NCBI RefSeq assembly: GCF_026151345.1
Contig: NZ_JAMQPR010000001.1
Location: 2,676,676 to 2,740,675, forward strand
Reading direction: 5' to 3'
Length of the DNA stretch: 64,000 bases
Origin: Leptospira paudalimensis
GTDB taxonomy: Bacteria > Spirochaetota > Leptospiria > Leptospirales > Leptospiraceae
The position numbers and the translations under genes were made by a program. Shown piece by piece: positions 1 through 11,260 of this stretch. Below the pieces are notes generated by a model, which was not told the DNA's origin, made no database searches, and saw only the letters and a list, made by a program, of their open reading frames with translations. The first letter of the stretch is position 1; every line of letters starts with the position of its first letter.

Positions 1-1
1 T

Positions 2-403
2 CTCTTATATTTCTATTCGGTGTTATTTGGAATCATTCTGATTGCTCCCTTTTTGGTATTCTATTATAGATTCCAAGTTGATGAGTCTCCCTTTGGTAAA
101 GAAATGGATTCACAGTTGAGAGCAATTTATGAGAAAAAAAATAACTTGTTAGATTCGTTAAAAGACATCCGATCCGATTTTGATTCCGGAAAGTTGACTG
201 AGGAAGAATTTCAAACTCAATCCATCCCTTATATAGAAGAATTAGAAACGGTAGAATCTACATTAATAGAAAAGAGTAAAAATTTGGTTACATTAGAACA
301 GCCAAAGATTCACAAAGATTGGACTTGTTCCAACTGTGGATCGTTTGTTTCTGTTCCGAATGCAAAATTTTGTCCTAATTGTGGGACAAGTCGATTGGCT
401 TAA
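2..403 (+). CDS. Zinc-ribbon membrane protein, 5' end outside window
   Basis: The reading frame is open to the left window edge, so the start is probably upstream. A GTG at 20 lies inside the hydrophobic segment and is an unlikely start. The visible part has one membrane segment (FGIILIAPFLVFYY), then a charged helical stretch with a 'DFDSGKLTEEEF' motif like the N-terminal part of CcmI-type cytochrome c biogenesis proteins, then a C-terminal zinc ribbon with two CxxC pairs (CSNCG and CPNCG). The architecture suggests a membrane-anchored, zinc-stabilised protein, perhaps in a cytochrome c maturation locus lying to the left. Function is inferred. The stop lies 6 bp before the convergent ABC transporter stop. 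Confidence 0.7.
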   Translation, partial: LLYFYSVLFGIILIAPFLVFYYRFQVDESPFGKEMDSQLRAIYEKKNNLLDSLKDIRSDFDSGKLTEEEFQTQSIPYIEELETVESTLIEKSKNLVTLEQPKIHKDWTCSNCGSFVSVPNAKFCPNCGTSRLA

Positions 404-409
404 TTTCGA

Positions 410-2293
410 CTAATTTGAGTTAGAGAATTGCATGTCATACAAACGTTTGTATTTTGAATTCGGATTTTGCAAAAGTTCTGTGTGACTACCACTCTCTACA
501 ATTTCACCATTTTCTAAATAATAAATTGTATCAGCAATTTTCACTGTGGATAAACGGTGAGCGATGATAATTACGGTTTTGTTTTCATACAATCGAACAA
601 ATGCTTGTTGGATTAATCTTTCTGATTCTGTATCCAATGCGGATGTGGCTTCATCTAAAATCAATACTTCTGGATTAGCGAGTAAGGTTCGTGCAATTGA
701 TATCCTTTGCCTTTGGCCTCCAGATAACATAACGCCCCTTTCACCAACGATCGTATCATATCCTTCTTCAAATGATTCTATGAATTCGGAAGCAAATGCA
801 TCCTCTGCAGCTCTTCTGATTTCTTCTTCCGTCGCATCAGGTTTTCCATAGGCAATGTTTTCACGAATGGATCCATTGAATAAAAATATATTTTGCGAAA
901 CAACGCCGATCCTTTTGCGTAAATTATCCAAACTTAAATCTTTGGCATTTACATCATCCCAATAGATTCCACCCTCAGTAGGATCAATCAACCTTGGTAG
1001 TAAATCAACAAGCGTAGATTTACCTGCTCCAGAAGAACCAACAATGGCGATGGTCCCTCCCTTTGGTAGAGTCAGATTGATATTTTTTAAGGCGTATAAA
1101 TCTGTATTTGGATAAAGATAAGTAACATTTTTATAAGTAATGCCATGACTTAACTTCCCCAATGGTTTTGGGGAAGTTGGTTCTTTGATGTCAACTTCTC
1201 GTCCCAAAATTTCAAAAACTCGATCACTTGCAATCACTGATGCTTGGATCAAGTTCACTAAAATACTCATTTGTTTGAGAGGTCGCATTAGGAAAATCAA
1301 AGTTAGAAAAAATGCAATGAACATACCTTTTGAAAAACTTGCATCTTCCAATAAATAAGCCCCAATGCCAAGGAATACCATCGTTACAACAGATCCAGAT
1401 AACTCGGTTAAGGCGGGTCCTATTTGATGGTAAAAATGAGTTTTAAAAGTTTTGTCTGATAAGTTTTGGTTTACTTTAAAAAATCTTTCTGCTTCCTTAT
1501 CTTCCATTGAAAAAGCCCGAATTACACGTATTCCCGAGATCACTTCTTGTAAGTCACCATTTAGTTCCGATAATTGTTCCTGTTGGTTTTTGGTTGTCCT
1601 TCGAATTCGGTCTGCAAATGCACTAACAGGTCCCACAATCAAAGGGATCACAATAAAAAGTAAAAAGAATAATTTCCAACTTAACACAAGTAATATGATC
1701 AAATGTGTGATAATATAAAAAAAATCGTTGATTGCATCTTTTAGATCGTTTGATACAACCTTGCCAACGATGTCTACATCGTTGATCACACGACTCATCA
1801 ATACTCCCGTTTTTTCTCTATAAAATTCATTGAGAGGTAATACTTGTAGTTTTTGGTAAAGTGCTTGCCTTAGGTCTTTGACAGCAAGTAATCCAGCTGA
1901 GTTAACAAAATAAACAGTACCCGCTAGGCATAATAATTTCAAAAAGTAAATAGGAAGGATAATCAGACAAAAGAGATATACCAAATCATCAGGTTTTTTC
2001 TCAGCAAGTTCGGCATTTGTTTTTTCTTTTAAATTTGCAAACTGCCACTCCCAATACGTTAACCCTTGTAATCGATCTGGATTTTTGTATTCACCTAAAA
2101 GAGATTGGTCTTTTTTTGTAAGAGCAATTTGGAATTTATAATTTTCGCCTGACCCTAAGGAATCAAAGATGGGAATGAATGAAGTGAGAGAAGCCCCGTT
2201 AAAAATAGAAACAAATATAGACAGAAAAACTCCAAGACTGAGTCTGTATTTGTATTTTGCCAAATATGGCCAAAGTTTTCGGTAAATCTTCAC
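410..2293 (-). CDS. ABC exporter, MsbA-like (fused permease and ATPase)
   Basis: A half-transporter of 627 residues with an N-terminal six-helix type-1 exporter domain and a C-terminal ATPase. Walker A is GSSGAGKST, the signature is LSGGQRQ, Walker B is VLILDEATSALD, and the H-loop is IIIAHRLST. This is the MsbA/lipid-multidrug exporter architecture, so export of lipid A or another hydrophobic substrate across the inner membrane is likely. Between the first two helices is an unusually long polar loop (about residues 45-105). The start is a GTG with AAGG about ten bases upstream. It lies 2 bp from the start of the divergent lipoprotein gene, so each promoter must lie inside the other's coding sequence or in that gene's 5' region. 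Confidence 0.9.
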   Translation of the reverse strand: MKIYRKLWPYLAKYKYRLSLGVFLSIFVSIFNGASLTSFIPIFDSLGSGENYKFQIALTKKDQSLLGEYKNPDRLQGLTYWEWQFANLKEKTNAELAEKKPDDLVYLFCLIILPIYFLKLLCLAGTVYFVNSAGLLAVKDLRQALYQKLQVLPLNEFYREKTGVLMSRVINDVDIVGKVVSNDLKDAINDFFYIITHLIILLVLSWKLFFLLFIVIPLIVGPVSAFADRIRRTTKNQQEQLSELNGDLQEVISGIRVIRAFSMEDKEAERFFKVNQNLSDKTFKTHFYHQIGPALTELSGSVVTMVFLGIGAYLLEDASFSKGMFIAFFLTLIFLMRPLKQMSILVNLIQASVIASDRVFEILGREVDIKEPTSPKPLGKLSHGITYKNVTYLYPNTDLYALKNINLTLPKGGTIAIVGSSGAGKSTLVDLLPRLIDPTEGGIYWDDVNAKDLSLDNLRKRIGVVSQNIFLFNGSIRENIAYGKPDATEEEIRRAAEDAFASEFIESFEEGYDTIVGERGVMLSGGQRQRISIARTLLANPEVLILDEATSALDTESERLIQQAFVRLYENKTVIIIAHRLSTVKIADTIYYLENGEIVESGSHTELLQNPNSKYKRLYDMQFSNSN

Positions 2294-2295
2294 GT

Positions 2296-3720
2296 ATGAG
2301 AACCTTATCCCTCGTTTTCTTTCTCTTGTCCCTCACTTTTTGTGGAAAAGACAAACAGGAGTTTGTGATCCAAATCGCCTTACCATCGGATCCAGCCCAA
2401 TTGGATCCATTGTTTTGTACGGATTTAACATGCCAAAAATTAGCTAAGTTCCTACACCAGGGACTGTTTAAGGCAGAAAAAAATACCTATGTTTCCCCTT
2501 GGATCCAAAAATCACAAAAACTTGGGAGTCCCACAGAGGAAATCCTGGTGGTCCAGTTAGGAACAAAGGCCCCTCCCATTGAAGACATCCACTTTAGTTT
2601 CGCAAGGTTAATCCAAGAATCATACCCACGTAAAGAAGATTACCGTTTTCTCAAATCGGTTCATATCGTTTCCCCATCGCAATTAGAGTTTCGATTCCAA
2701 AAAGGGACTTCGGAAGCAGAATGGAAAGAGAAGTTTAGTTTACCATTTGCATCCATCATTGGGAAAAAAGAATGGGAACAAAATCGCCTACAAACCTATG
2801 GAGATTACAAACTCATTGAATGGAAAAAAAATGAATATATCGATATGGTTTCACAATACAACGAAACAAAAAATCTTCCAAATTCCATCCGTTTTCTCAT
2901 TTTACCACAATCCACAACATCCTTATTTTTATACCGCAAATCAAAACTTGATGCTTTCAAACTATCTGATTTTTTACTCTCTATCCCTGAAGCCACTTCC
3001 CAATTCACTCTGACAAAAAAAGGAAGATCCGTACAGTATGTAACTATCAATCAAACCAATCCATGTTTTGACATCCACTTCCGTAATGCACTGAACTTAA
3101 GCATTCCCAGAGAAGTGATCATCGAAAAATTATTAGAAAACCATGCAGACCTAACCTATGGCCCGATCCCAATTCCCTATTTAGAAAAACTGAATCTTCA
3201 TCTGAAGCAAAACGATATCACTTATAACAAAGAGAAGGCAATTTCTGAACTCAAAAAATCAAACTGTTATCCCAATATTTTAACGAAAGAAATTGATTTT
3301 CGCATGAGAGGAGATGATGAAAACCAAACAAAAGGTAGAGCCATCAGACAAGCGTTAGCTGAAATTGGTCTAAATATCAAACTAAGGCCAATGGAAAAAG
3401 CTCCTTTGTATAAAGAAAATGGAGAAGGCAAAGGTGACCTAACATTACTTACTTGGTATTCAGATTATGATTCTGTTTGGAATTTTTTAGACCCAGTTTT
3501 CCATCCCGATAAAATCGGTAATGGAGGAAATAGGTCCTTTTATCAAAATCAAATCGTTGGTTCCATTTTAAACAAACCAAATCGAAGTCTCTCTGATGCA
3601 AAACAAGTGATCGAAATCGTCACAGAGGGAAAACCTTGGATCTTTTTATGGTCAATCCAAGAAAATTACCTAGTGTCTAAGGATTTTCTTCGTTATAGCG
3701 AACTCGCCGATTATCTATAA
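2296..3720 (+). CDS. Peptide/nickel ABC transporter substrate-binding lipoprotein
   Basis: I chose the ATG at 2296 because it begins a lipoprotein signal peptide (MRTLSLVFFLLSLTFC) with a lipobox Cys at residue 16. In-frame upstream codons precede it but would bury the signal. The mature part fits the SBP_bac_5 family: 'LPSDPAQLDPLF' near the N-terminus, a 'RNALNLSIPREVI' segment, and a C-terminal 'LTLLTWYSDYDSVWNFLDPVF'. These proteins bind oligopeptides and pass them to a membrane permease. No permease or ATPase of the oligopeptide class is next to it, and the divergent exporter is a different class. Its last 44 bp overlap the convergent penicillin-binding protein gene. Confidence 0.85.
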   Translation: MRTLSLVFFLLSLTFCGKDKQEFVIQIALPSDPAQLDPLFCTDLTCQKLAKFLHQGLFKAEKNTYVSPWIQKSQKLGSPTEEILVVQLGTKAPPIEDIHFSFARLIQESYPRKEDYRFLKSVHIVSPSQLEFRFQKGTSEAEWKEKFSLPFASIIGKKEWEQNRLQTYGDYKLIEWKKNEYIDMVSQYNETKNLPNSIRFLILPQSTTSLFLYRKSKLDAFKLSDFLLSIPEATSQFTLTKKGRSVQYVTINQTNPCFDIHFRNALNLSIPREVIIEKLLENHADLTYGPIPIPYLEKLNLHLKQNDITYNKEKAISELKKSNCYPNILTKEIDFRMRGDDENQTKGRAIRQALAEIGLNIKLRPMEKAPLYKENGEGKGDLTLLTWYSDYDSVWNFLDPVFHPDKIGNGGNRSFYQNQIVGSILNKPNRSLSDAKQVIEIVTEGKPWIFLWSIQENYLVSKDFLRYSELADYL

Positions 3721-6160
3721 GCGGTGGTTCCAATTCAACGGAATCAACTGCTGCTGGTTGTGTTTTGGATCCATCTGCATTATACGTTGAAATTTCTGAA
3801 TCATCCTCTTCCATATTGTTTGGTTGTGATAGTGGATTAGGTTGTGGTTCCGATTTATTAAATCCAATTCGTTTGGGAGGTAAATCACCTATATAATAGT
3901 ACTGTGCATAAAGTGGCACTTTACAAATATACTCGGGATTATTTTCAATGAGTGTACCATCATCAGCACAAACATCCACCTTCACAAAATCACCGACAAA
4001 ACTTGGAATGAGTTGGTTTCCCATTCCCAATTTGGATTTTACATTTTGAATGTAGCGATACCAGATCCCACCTGAAACTCCGGAACCTGACCCAGGGAAA
4101 GGTGCTCCCTCATCATGACCTACCCAAACAACAGTTACATTTCTCGGAGTAAGACCTGCAAACCAAACATCTCTCACACCTTTCATACCTTTCCATTTCG
4201 ATGATTTGAGTTTAGGGGATTGTACTGTTCCAGTTTTCCCTGCATACAAAAATGGTTCCCCTTCCTTTCGTTTAAGGGTCATCGTTCCTTCTTCTGTGAG
4301 TACTGACTGTAACGTGTTGATCGCCATTGCACAAGCGACAGGATCTAATATCTGTTCTGCGGCTTCATTGGGAATTGTATTGTAAAACTCGTTCCCATCC
4401 ATATCTGTGATTTTGATAATCTTTCGAGGAGTAACTCTTCTTCCGCCATTCATGAGTGTCGCATAGATTGTTGATAATTCCATTGGACTCAGTTCCCCTG
4501 AACCAAGGGCCAGGGAAAGATTACGTTGGAATCTTTGTTCTGCTTCCTCTTCAGGTATGGACAAAATGGCACTTAATTTTTGAATGAAATACGAAATCCC
4601 AACTTCATGTAATAATTTGACAGAGACCGTATTGACTGATTGTGCTAAAGCTTGGCGGACAGTAATCTCTCCTTTATAACCTTTATACCAGTTTTTTGGT
4701 GAATAACCTGAAATATCTAATTTCTCATCTTTGATTTTTGAGGATGGATTTACGATTCGTTTTTCAAAGGCCAATGCATATACCAAAGCTTTGATTGTGG
4801 ATCCAGGTTGACGTTTTGCTTCTTCAGCACGATTAAAACGAAACACATTGGAAATTTTATAACCTCCTACAAGTGCTTCGACATCTCCTGTTTCTGGATC
4901 TAACGAAATCATCGATCCACTAAGTTGCGGTAAAATTCCTCTTGTCACTTCAGCTAAATCAGCTTTACCTTTACTTTGATACTCTAACTCTTGTTTGGAG
5001 AGATCTGCACGCACAGAATCAACACCAATTCTCAATGCTTCTTCAGCGAACCTTTGTTTTTCCAAATCTAAGGTAGTATATACAAGAAGTCCCCTTTCCT
5101 CTAAATCCTCATTTGAAAACTTCTCGAGAATGAACCTTCTGATCTCAGCATTAAAATCTGGGGCTAAATTAACACGAAAGTCTTTATCCGCACCGTATTT
5201 TCCAATTTCACTTGAATACTTTGGATTCCCATCTTCGTCTTTTGATTCTTTCACTTTATAAATCGTTCGAAACCGTTTTAAATTGACTTCGATAGAGTCG
5301 GAAAATTTTACAGGGATATCTTTTTGTGAAGGATGTAGTTCCGGATTTCGTGCCATATCGTATAACACGCGTTTTTGGCGAGAAAGTGCAATTCCTAAAT
5401 TCCGAACAGGATTATACACACTTGGTGCTGGAATGATACCTACTAGAAGTGCCGCTTCTTCAGGGCTAAGTTCCGATGCAGGTTTCCGAAAATAATATCT
5501 GGCCGCCTCTTCCACACCAGTATTTCCTTCTCCCAAAAAAATTTGGTTCAGATACATTGCCAATATTTCTTCCTTCGAATATTGGCTTTCGATATAAAAT
5601 GTACAATATAACTCAGTAAGTTTATTGAATAAATTTCGTTTTCCTAGATTGAGAGTTAGTTTTGCTAACTGCTGTGAGATGGTAGATCCACCTTGTGACA
5701 ACCTAAATTGGACTAAGTTTGTAACAACTGCACGTAAGATTGCCGTGTAATTAATGCCTGAATGGGAAAAAAATTCTCTATCTTCAGAGGAAAGTACTGC
5801 CCAAACGATTACGTTATGTTTTCTTAAATTATCAGTTCGAATCGGGCGAAAATTACGGCGATAAAATTCACCCATCACTTTCCCACTTCGATCCAGAATT
5901 TTTACAGACTTGGGTTGGAAACTATCATAAAAATTGGATACTTCTGATCGGTATTTCTCTAATGATTTATGTACCCTTGTTTCTTCGCCAGACCAAACGA
6001 CGTAAGCACCTGCCAAGAAGAAAAAACTGAGAAAAATTCCAACAAGGAATCCAATTGTCAAAACCTGGTTCTTCTTTTTCCAAAAGAATCGCAAAATATC
6101 GATTAGATGACCATATAAAACTTCTAAAATCAAATAAAAGGAATTATTTTTATAGTTCAT
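3677..6160 (-). CDS. Class A penicillin-binding protein 1 (transglycosylase/transpeptidase)
   Basis: A bifunctional peptidoglycan synthase of 827 residues. After a cytoplasmic N-terminus and one membrane helix (about residues 32-54) comes a GT51 glycosyltransferase, with the catalytic Glu in SSEDREFF (residue 126) and the [15 protein letters not shown] motif. The transpeptidase domain has SxxK in PGSTIK, SVN in AQSVNT and KTGT in AGKTGT. It polymerises and cross-links murein in the periplasm. The C-terminus has a Pro/Asp-rich tail after the catalytic domain. The ATG overlaps the lon stop (ATGA), so translation is probably coupled to lon. The 3' end overlaps the convergent lipoprotein gene by 44 bp. 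Confidence 0.95.
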   Translation of the reverse strand: MNYKNNSFYLILEVLYGHLIDILRFFWKKKNQVLTIGFLVGIFLSFFFLAGAYVVWSGEETRVHKSLEKYRSEVSNFYDSFQPKSVKILDRSGKVMGEFYRRNFRPIRTDNLRKHNVIVWAVLSSEDREFFSHSGINYTAILRAVVTNLVQFRLSQGGSTISQQLAKLTLNLGKRNLFNKLTELYCTFYIESQYSKEEILAMYLNQIFLGEGNTGVEEAARYYFRKPASELSPEEAALLVGIIPAPSVYNPVRNLGIALSRQKRVLYDMARNPELHPSQKDIPVKFSDSIEVNLKRFRTIYKVKESKDEDGNPKYSSEIGKYGADKDFRVNLAPDFNAEIRRFILEKFSNEDLEERGLLVYTTLDLEKQRFAEEALRIGVDSVRADLSKQELEYQSKGKADLAEVTRGILPQLSGSMISLDPETGDVEALVGGYKISNVFRFNRAEEAKRQPGSTIKALVYALAFEKRIVNPSSKIKDEKLDISGYSPKNWYKGYKGEITVRQALAQSVNTVSVKLLHEVGISYFIQKLSAILSIPEEEAEQRFQRNLSLALGSGELSPMELSTIYATLMNGGRRVTPRKIIKITDMDGNEFYNTIPNEAAEQILDPVACAMAINTLQSVLTEEGTMTLKRKEGEPFLYAGKTGTVQSPKLKSSKWKGMKGVRDVWFAGLTPRNVTVVWVGHDEGAPFPGSGSGVSGGIWYRYIQNVKSKLGMGNQLIPSFVGDFVKVDVCADDGTLIENNPEYICKVPLYAQYYYIGDLPPKRIGFNKSEPQPNPLSQPNNMEEDDSEISTYNADGSKTQPAAVDSVELEPPLIDNRRVRYNEENP

Positions 6161-8529
6161 TTTTTCTTACTCTTTGTTTTAGGAAAAACCAATGATTCCA
6201 CTTCTTCAAAACGAGTGACTGGATAGAAGGTAACACCTTTTTTCACGTAATCAGGGATTTCTTGGAATGCTTTTTCATTATCTTTTGGAAAGATAATTTT
6301 TTTAATTCCAACTCGTTTGGCGGCTACAATTTTTTCACGTAATCCACCAATTGCCAATACCTCACCAGTTAAAGTTAACTCACCAGTCATACCAAAACCA
6401 GGGTTTACGATACGATTAGAGACAAGTGATAATATGGCTGTTGCCATTGTGATCCCAGCACTTGGACCATCTTTGGGAGTTGCACCATCTGGTACGTGTA
6501 AGTGGATGGCTTTTTTCTCAAACAACGCATCGTTGTTCAAATAGTTTTTCACAAACGACAAAGCAATGTTTGCTGACTCTTCCATCATTTTTCCCATTTG
6601 TCCGGTGAGAGTCAAACCTCCCTTTCCTGGGATGAGGACAGCTTCAATGAGAAGTGTTGATCCACCTGCATTGGTCCAAGCAAGTCCAAGAGCCGTCCCT
6701 GGAACTTTTGGAATTGTCATACGGTCGTCCACAAACGGTGGAGGTCCTAAATATTCGACCAAATCTTTTTCACGAATTTCTTTGGAATACTTTTCCTTTA
6801 ACACTTGTTTAAGGGCAAGTTTACGAACCAATTTATCGAAAGTTTTTTCAAGTCCACGTAATCCCGATTCTCTAGAATAGGAGTTGATGAGATGGCTCAC
6901 AGTTTCCTTTTTCATCGAAAACAAATCAGGATTTAATCCATTTTTAATGAAGATTTTACTCCACAAATACTTTTGAAAGATTTGAACCTTTTCTTCTGTG
7001 ATGTAACCTGAAAGTTGGATCACTTCCATACGATCGAGTAAAACTCTTGGAATGGGTTCAAAGGTATTGGCAGTGGCAATAAACAGTACATCCGACAAAT
7101 CAAATGGAAGATCTAAGTAATGGTCTCTAAAATTAAAGTTTTGTTCTGGGTCCAGAACCTCAAGAAGAGCCGCTTGTGGGTCTCCTTGGTAACCTTGTGA
7201 CATCTTATCAATCTCATCTAACAAAATCACAGTATCACGCTCTTTCGTGATTTTTAGTGCATTGATGAGTTTCCCTGGCATCGCACCTATGTAGGTTCGC
7301 CTATGGCCTTTGATCTCAGCCTCATCTCTCACACCACCCACAGAAAAACGGTAAAACTTTCGTCCGAGTGCTTCTGCAATGGATTTTGCAATCGAAGTTT
7401 TTCCAACACCAGGAGGTCCTACTAAACAAAGAATGGAACCTTTACTTTTCGGATTTAATTTGTGAACTGCTAAGAATTCTAAAATCCTTTCCTTTACATC
7501 TTCTAACTTATGATGGTCACGGTTTAAAACTTTTTTGGCATTAAGTAAGTTGATATCTTTTGCTTCCGGTTTTTCCCAAGGCAAACTATCCACTAAATCC
7601 AAATAATTTCGAATCACATTATAATCACTGGAAATTGGATCTGAGTTTTTGAATTTATCTATCTCTCGTTCCACTTCAACAATGATCTCTTCCGCAACAG
7701 GAATGGATTTTAAACGAGTGAGGAGTTTATCATATTTTTGTTCTGTTTTGTCTTCACCAACACCTAACTCTTGTTGAATTGCCTTCAATTGTTCCCTTAG
7801 GAAAAACTGTCTTTGTTGGTTATCAATTTTATCATTGATTTGTTCTTGGATTTTTTTCTGTAAAACGACTAGTTCAATTTCTTTCTTTAAAAAAAGTAAA
7901 ACTTTTTCGAGTCGATCATTGATTGGAATGGCTTCAATGACAGATTGATATTCTTCTTTTTCCAAATTGAGAATGGAACAAACAAAATCAGCCATCTTAG
8001 CTGGTTCATTCACATTCATCATGGTTAACTTCATATCTTCTGTGAATAATGGATTGTTTTGTGCGAGTTCTTTAGTCAAAATCAGTAATGTTCGCATCAA
8101 TGCTTTGATGTTATTTTTACTTGTACCCAATTCTTCTTCTGGGTAACTCACATTGGCAATTAACATTGGTTCTTTGGTATGGATGGAATTGATTTTAAAT
8201 CGTTGGATCGTATTCACCAAAATATTCATCCCACCATCTGGTAGGTTGATTTTTTTTAAAATCCTAGCAACAACACCGATTTGGAAAATATTATCTTCAG
8301 AAGGAAGTTCAGATTCATCTTCCTTTAACAAGATGAGGCCTAAGAATCCAGCACCTTTGGATGACTCTTCAATGGACTGAATGAACCTACCTGGAGGAAC
8401 GATAAGAGGTGTAATGATTCCAGGAAAAACAGGTCGTACTTTGATCGGAAGTAAAAAGATCTGTTTCGGTAAAGTATCTTCTAGTCTTGCCAATTTGGTT
8501 GGGTTTTCCCAAAATTCATTTGTTTCCAA
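6157..8529 (-). CDS. lon: ATP-dependent protease Lon
   Basis: Full-length Lon of 790 residues, close to the usual bacterial size. It has the N-terminal LON substrate-binding domain (about 20-220), a coiled-coil linker, an AAA+ module with Walker A GPPGVGKT at 371-378 and Walker B VILLDEID, and the protease domain. Its catalytic Ser690 lies in DGPSAG and Lys733 in REKIVAAK, 43 residues apart as in E. coli Lon. It degrades misfolded and regulatory proteins in the cytoplasm. It lies 13 bp after uvrB and overlaps the PBP gene by 4 bp, suggesting a uvrB-lon-pbp transcription unit. I saw no HrcA/CIRCE-like element nearby. Confidence 0.98.
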   Translation of the reverse strand: METNEFWENPTKLARLEDTLPKQIFLLPIKVRPVFPGIITPLIVPPGRFIQSIEESSKGAGFLGLILLKEDESELPSEDNIFQIGVVARILKKINLPDGGMNILVNTIQRFKINSIHTKEPMLIANVSYPEEELGTSKNNIKALMRTLLILTKELAQNNPLFTEDMKLTMMNVNEPAKMADFVCSILNLEKEEYQSVIEAIPINDRLEKVLLFLKKEIELVVLQKKIQEQINDKIDNQQRQFFLREQLKAIQQELGVGEDKTEQKYDKLLTRLKSIPVAEEIIVEVEREIDKFKNSDPISSDYNVIRNYLDLVDSLPWEKPEAKDINLLNAKKVLNRDHHKLEDVKERILEFLAVHKLNPKSKGSILCLVGPPGVGKTSIAKSIAEALGRKFYRFSVGGVRDEAEIKGHRRTYIGAMPGKLINALKITKERDTVILLDEIDKMSQGYQGDPQAALLEVLDPEQNFNFRDHYLDLPFDLSDVLFIATANTFEPIPRVLLDRMEVIQLSGYITEEKVQIFQKYLWSKIFIKNGLNPDLFSMKKETVSHLINSYSRESGLRGLEKTFDKLVRKLALKQVLKEKYSKEIREKDLVEYLGPPPFVDDRMTIPKVPGTALGLAWTNAGGSTLLIEAVLIPGKGGLTLTGQMGKMMEESANIALSFVKNYLNNDALFEKKAIHLHVPDGATPKDGPSAGITMATAILSLVSNRIVNPGFGMTGELTLTGEVLAIGGLREKIVAAKRVGIKKIIFPKDNEKAFQEIPDYVKKGVTFYPVTRFEEVESLVFPKTKSKKK

Positions 8530-8542
8530 TCCGTATCCTTCC

Positions 8543-10537
8543 TTATGATTCGATTTTATCTGGGCCGAGTGCTAACATTTTGTCACGAAACATAGCAGCT
8601 TTTTCAAAATCCAAATCTTGAGCATAACGTAACATTTCTCGTTTTAATGCTTCACGTAACTTGTCTTTGGTTTTGTATTTCTTCAATGTAAATTCTTTTT
8701 CTAAATCTTTTAAGGCTTCTTCTTTGCTATCCTCTTCCGCCATCTCTCTCGGAAGGATATCGTGAATTTCCTTTTTGATTGTTTGTGGAGTGATACCCAT
8801 TTTTTGGTTATGCGACTCCTGGATCAATCGACGTCTCTCCGTTTCACTTATTGCTTTTTTGATGGAATCAGTCATTCGATCCGCATACAAAATTGCCTTT
8901 CCATTTACGTTCCTTGCAGCTCGACCAATGGTCTGAATCAGAGATTTGTAATTACGCAAAAAACCTTCTTTGTCTGCATCAAGGATGGCAACAAGAGATA
9001 CTTCTGGAATATCCAAACCTTCACGGAGTAAATTGATCCCGACGATACAATCATAAACACCTCTACGTAAATCTCGGATGATTTCCGTTCTTTCGATGGT
9101 ATCAATTTCTGAATGTAAGTAAGCGATTTTTAGACCCACTTCTTTGTAATAATCAGTTAAATCTTCTGACATTTTTTTAGTCAAAGTGGTGATAAGGATT
9201 CTTTCCTTTTGTTCGATCCGTATTCGAATTTCATTGAGTAAGTCTTCAATTTGATTGGTGGTTGGTCTTACTTCCACAATTGGATCAAGAAGTCCCGTAG
9301 GGCGAATGATTTGTTCAAATACCGCTTCACTTTTTTCGAGTTCGTTTGTATCGGGTGTGGCAGATACATACAAAGTCCTTGGTGTCATGGATTCAAATTC
9401 CACAAAGTTAAGTGGACGATTGTCAAGGGCACTTGGTAGACGAAAACCAAACTCAACTAACGTTTGTTTTCTGGATCTATCACCTGCATACATCCCACCA
9501 ATTTGTGGGAGAGTTACGTGTGACTCGTCAATGATGAGTAAAAAATCTTTACTAGGAAAATAATCGAGTAAACAGGCAGGCCTTTCTCCTTCCGACCTTC
9601 CTGTCAAATGCCTCGAATAGTTTTCAATCCCACTACAATACCCAAGTTCGAGTAACATTTCCATGTCGTAATTCGTACGAGATTCAATTCGTTCGGCTTC
9701 TAAGTGTTTTCCTTGTTTTAAAAAATACTCTTTTTGGGCCGCCATCTCTTCTTTGATTTTTTCAATGGCATCTTTGATTTTTGGGCCGGAAGTAATGAAG
9801 TGTTTTGCAGGGTACACAACCACTCGGTCCAGTTTGGTTTTTACCTTTCCGGTGAGTGGATCAATTTTGGAAAGTCCGTCTATTTCATCACCAAAGAGTT
9901 CGATTCGAATTCCCTCCTCTTGGTAAGAAGGCATAATTTCAATGGTATCTCCACGAACTCGGAAATTCCCACGACTAAAATCAATATCGTTTCTTGCATA
10001 TTGGATGTGTAAAAACTTACGAATGATTTGGTCACGATCGATTTTATCACCTACATGTAACATGACAACCGAGTTCATATAATCTTCAGGGGAACCCAAA
10101 CCATAAATACAAGACACAGAACTAACAATGATCACATCATCACGTTCTAATAAACTTGATGTTGCACGTAACCTGAGTTTGTCGATCTCTTCATTCATCG
10201 ACATATCTTTTTCGATAAATGTATCCGATGATGGCACGTAAGCTTCAGGTTGGTAATAATCGTAATAGGATACAAAATATTCTACGGCATTTTCAGGAAA
10301 AAATTCCTTAAACTCACGAAATAATTGTGCAGCTAAGGTTTTGTTATGAGATAATATCAGTGTTGGTTTTTTGACTCGGGTGATGACCTCAGCCATCGTA
10401 AAGGTTTTCCCTGAACCTGTCACACCCACGAGGGTGATTTTATTTTTACCTTCACCGAATGACTTCGCAATATTTTCAATTGCTTTCACTTGGTCTCCGG
10501 CAGCTTTGAAAGGAGAAACCATTTTGAAATTTGCCAT
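8543..10537 (-). CDS. uvrB: Excinuclease ABC subunit B
   Basis: UvrB of 664 residues, the damage-verifying helicase of nucleotide excision repair, working with UvrA and UvrC (not in this window). Walker A GVTGSGKT is at 38-45. The damage-binding beta-hairpin region [12 protein letters not shown] is intact, as are the LLIIDESH Walker B motif, the helicase motifs REGLDIPE and QTIGRAARN, and a C-terminal UVR domain (about 625-660) that contacts UvrC. It starts 6 bp after the stop of the upstream RsbW-like gene, so it is likely co-transcribed from further upstream. I saw no obvious LexA box in the short gap. Confidence 0.98.
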   Translation of the reverse strand: MANFKMVSPFKAAGDQVKAIENIAKSFGEGKNKITLVGVTGSGKTFTMAEVITRVKKPTLILSHNKTLAAQLFREFKEFFPENAVEYFVSYYDYYQPEAYVPSSDTFIEKDMSMNEEIDKLRLRATSSLLERDDVIIVSSVSCIYGLGSPEDYMNSVVMLHVGDKIDRDQIIRKFLHIQYARNDIDFSRGNFRVRGDTIEIMPSYQEEGIRIELFGDEIDGLSKIDPLTGKVKTKLDRVVVYPAKHFITSGPKIKDAIEKIKEEMAAQKEYFLKQGKHLEAERIESRTNYDMEMLLELGYCSGIENYSRHLTGRSEGERPACLLDYFPSKDFLLIIDESHVTLPQIGGMYAGDRSRKQTLVEFGFRLPSALDNRPLNFVEFESMTPRTLYVSATPDTNELEKSEAVFEQIIRPTGLLDPIVEVRPTTNQIEDLLNEIRIRIEQKERILITTLTKKMSEDLTDYYKEVGLKIAYLHSEIDTIERTEIIRDLRRGVYDCIVGINLLREGLDIPEVSLVAILDADKEGFLRNYKSLIQTIGRAARNVNGKAILYADRMTDSIKKAISETERRRLIQESHNQKMGITPQTIKKEIHDILPREMAEEDSKEEALKDLEKEFTLKKYKTKDKLREALKREMLRYAQDLDFEKAAMFRDKMLALGPDKIES

Positions 10538-10543
10538 AGGAAC

Positions 10544-11212
10544 CTATGTTAGTTTACGAGTTGCTTTTAGGATAGCTTGTTTTCTGTTATCAGTGATCTC
10601 TAAGTCCACTGAATCAAAAAGTTTTTGCATGACCATCATTCCGCGCATCAGTGTTGCTGTGGAAGAAAATTTACCCCTTTGGATATCATCTTCTAAATTA
10701 AAATCTTTTACGGTATTGATCATTTCAATGCTAAAGACTTTTTGTTTATCAATTTGAAAGGTTACTTCCACACCACCACCATCACCATACTTTGCGGCAT
10801 TTTCTACGGCTTCCACAGTGGCAATGCATAGATCCATCCGTAACTCTTCATCAATTCCATTCCGTTTGAGAAAATAGGCAAGCCTTGCTCGCACATATTG
10901 CATCGGGTTATAGTGAAGTGCTCCGAGGATCACAAAAGATTCTGATGTTCCCATCTTGCGGATGATAGGAGACTCGTCCGTAATGTAATACTCTCGTGGG
11001 TCAATGGGGTTTGTGGTGATGAGTCCGTCTTTGACAAACTCATCCATCACTGTCGTGACTGTTTCCAAAGTGACGTTTGGTACATCTTTGAATTTTCTCT
11101 GGGTTTCCATAAACACCCAAGAGGTAAAATCGTTCACATTCCCCGAAAGTCCATTGGAGAACAAAGTTTTGATTTCTTTCTCTAACTCGGTTCTGGAGAG
11201 AGGGAACGGCAT
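10544..11212 (-). CDS. RsbW-like GHKL ATPase domain protein
   Basis: The C-terminal half has an anti-sigma/RsbW-type ATPase fold: an N-box (DLCIATVEAVENAAKYGDGG), then 'FSIEMINTVKDF' and 'TATLMRGMMVMQKLFDSVDL' as the G2-like helix region. Such proteins usually phosphorylate anti-anti-sigma factors or bind sigma factors. The N-terminal ~85 residues look like a helical, winged-helix-sized domain. No STAS or sigma gene is adjacent. The frame can extend to a TTG at 11227, but its upstream region is pyrimidine-rich; the ATG at 11212 follows GGGA, so I prefer it. The gene sits directly before uvrB, which suggests stress-linked regulation, but that is only an inference. Confidence 0.75.
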   Translation of the reverse strand: MPFPLSRTELEKEIKTLFSNGLSGNVNDFTSWVFMETQRKFKDVPNVTLETVTTVMDEFVKDGLITTNPIDPREYYITDESPIIRKMGTSESFVILGALHYNPMQYVRARLAYFLKRNGIDEELRMDLCIATVEAVENAAKYGDGGGVEVTFQIDKQKVFSIEMINTVKDFNLEDDIQRGKFSSTATLMRGMMVMQKLFDSVDLEITDNRKQAILKATRKLT

Positions 11213-11260
11213 ATATTCCCATTTCAATGGGAACGGAGGAACTGTAAATTGTTTTATCCC

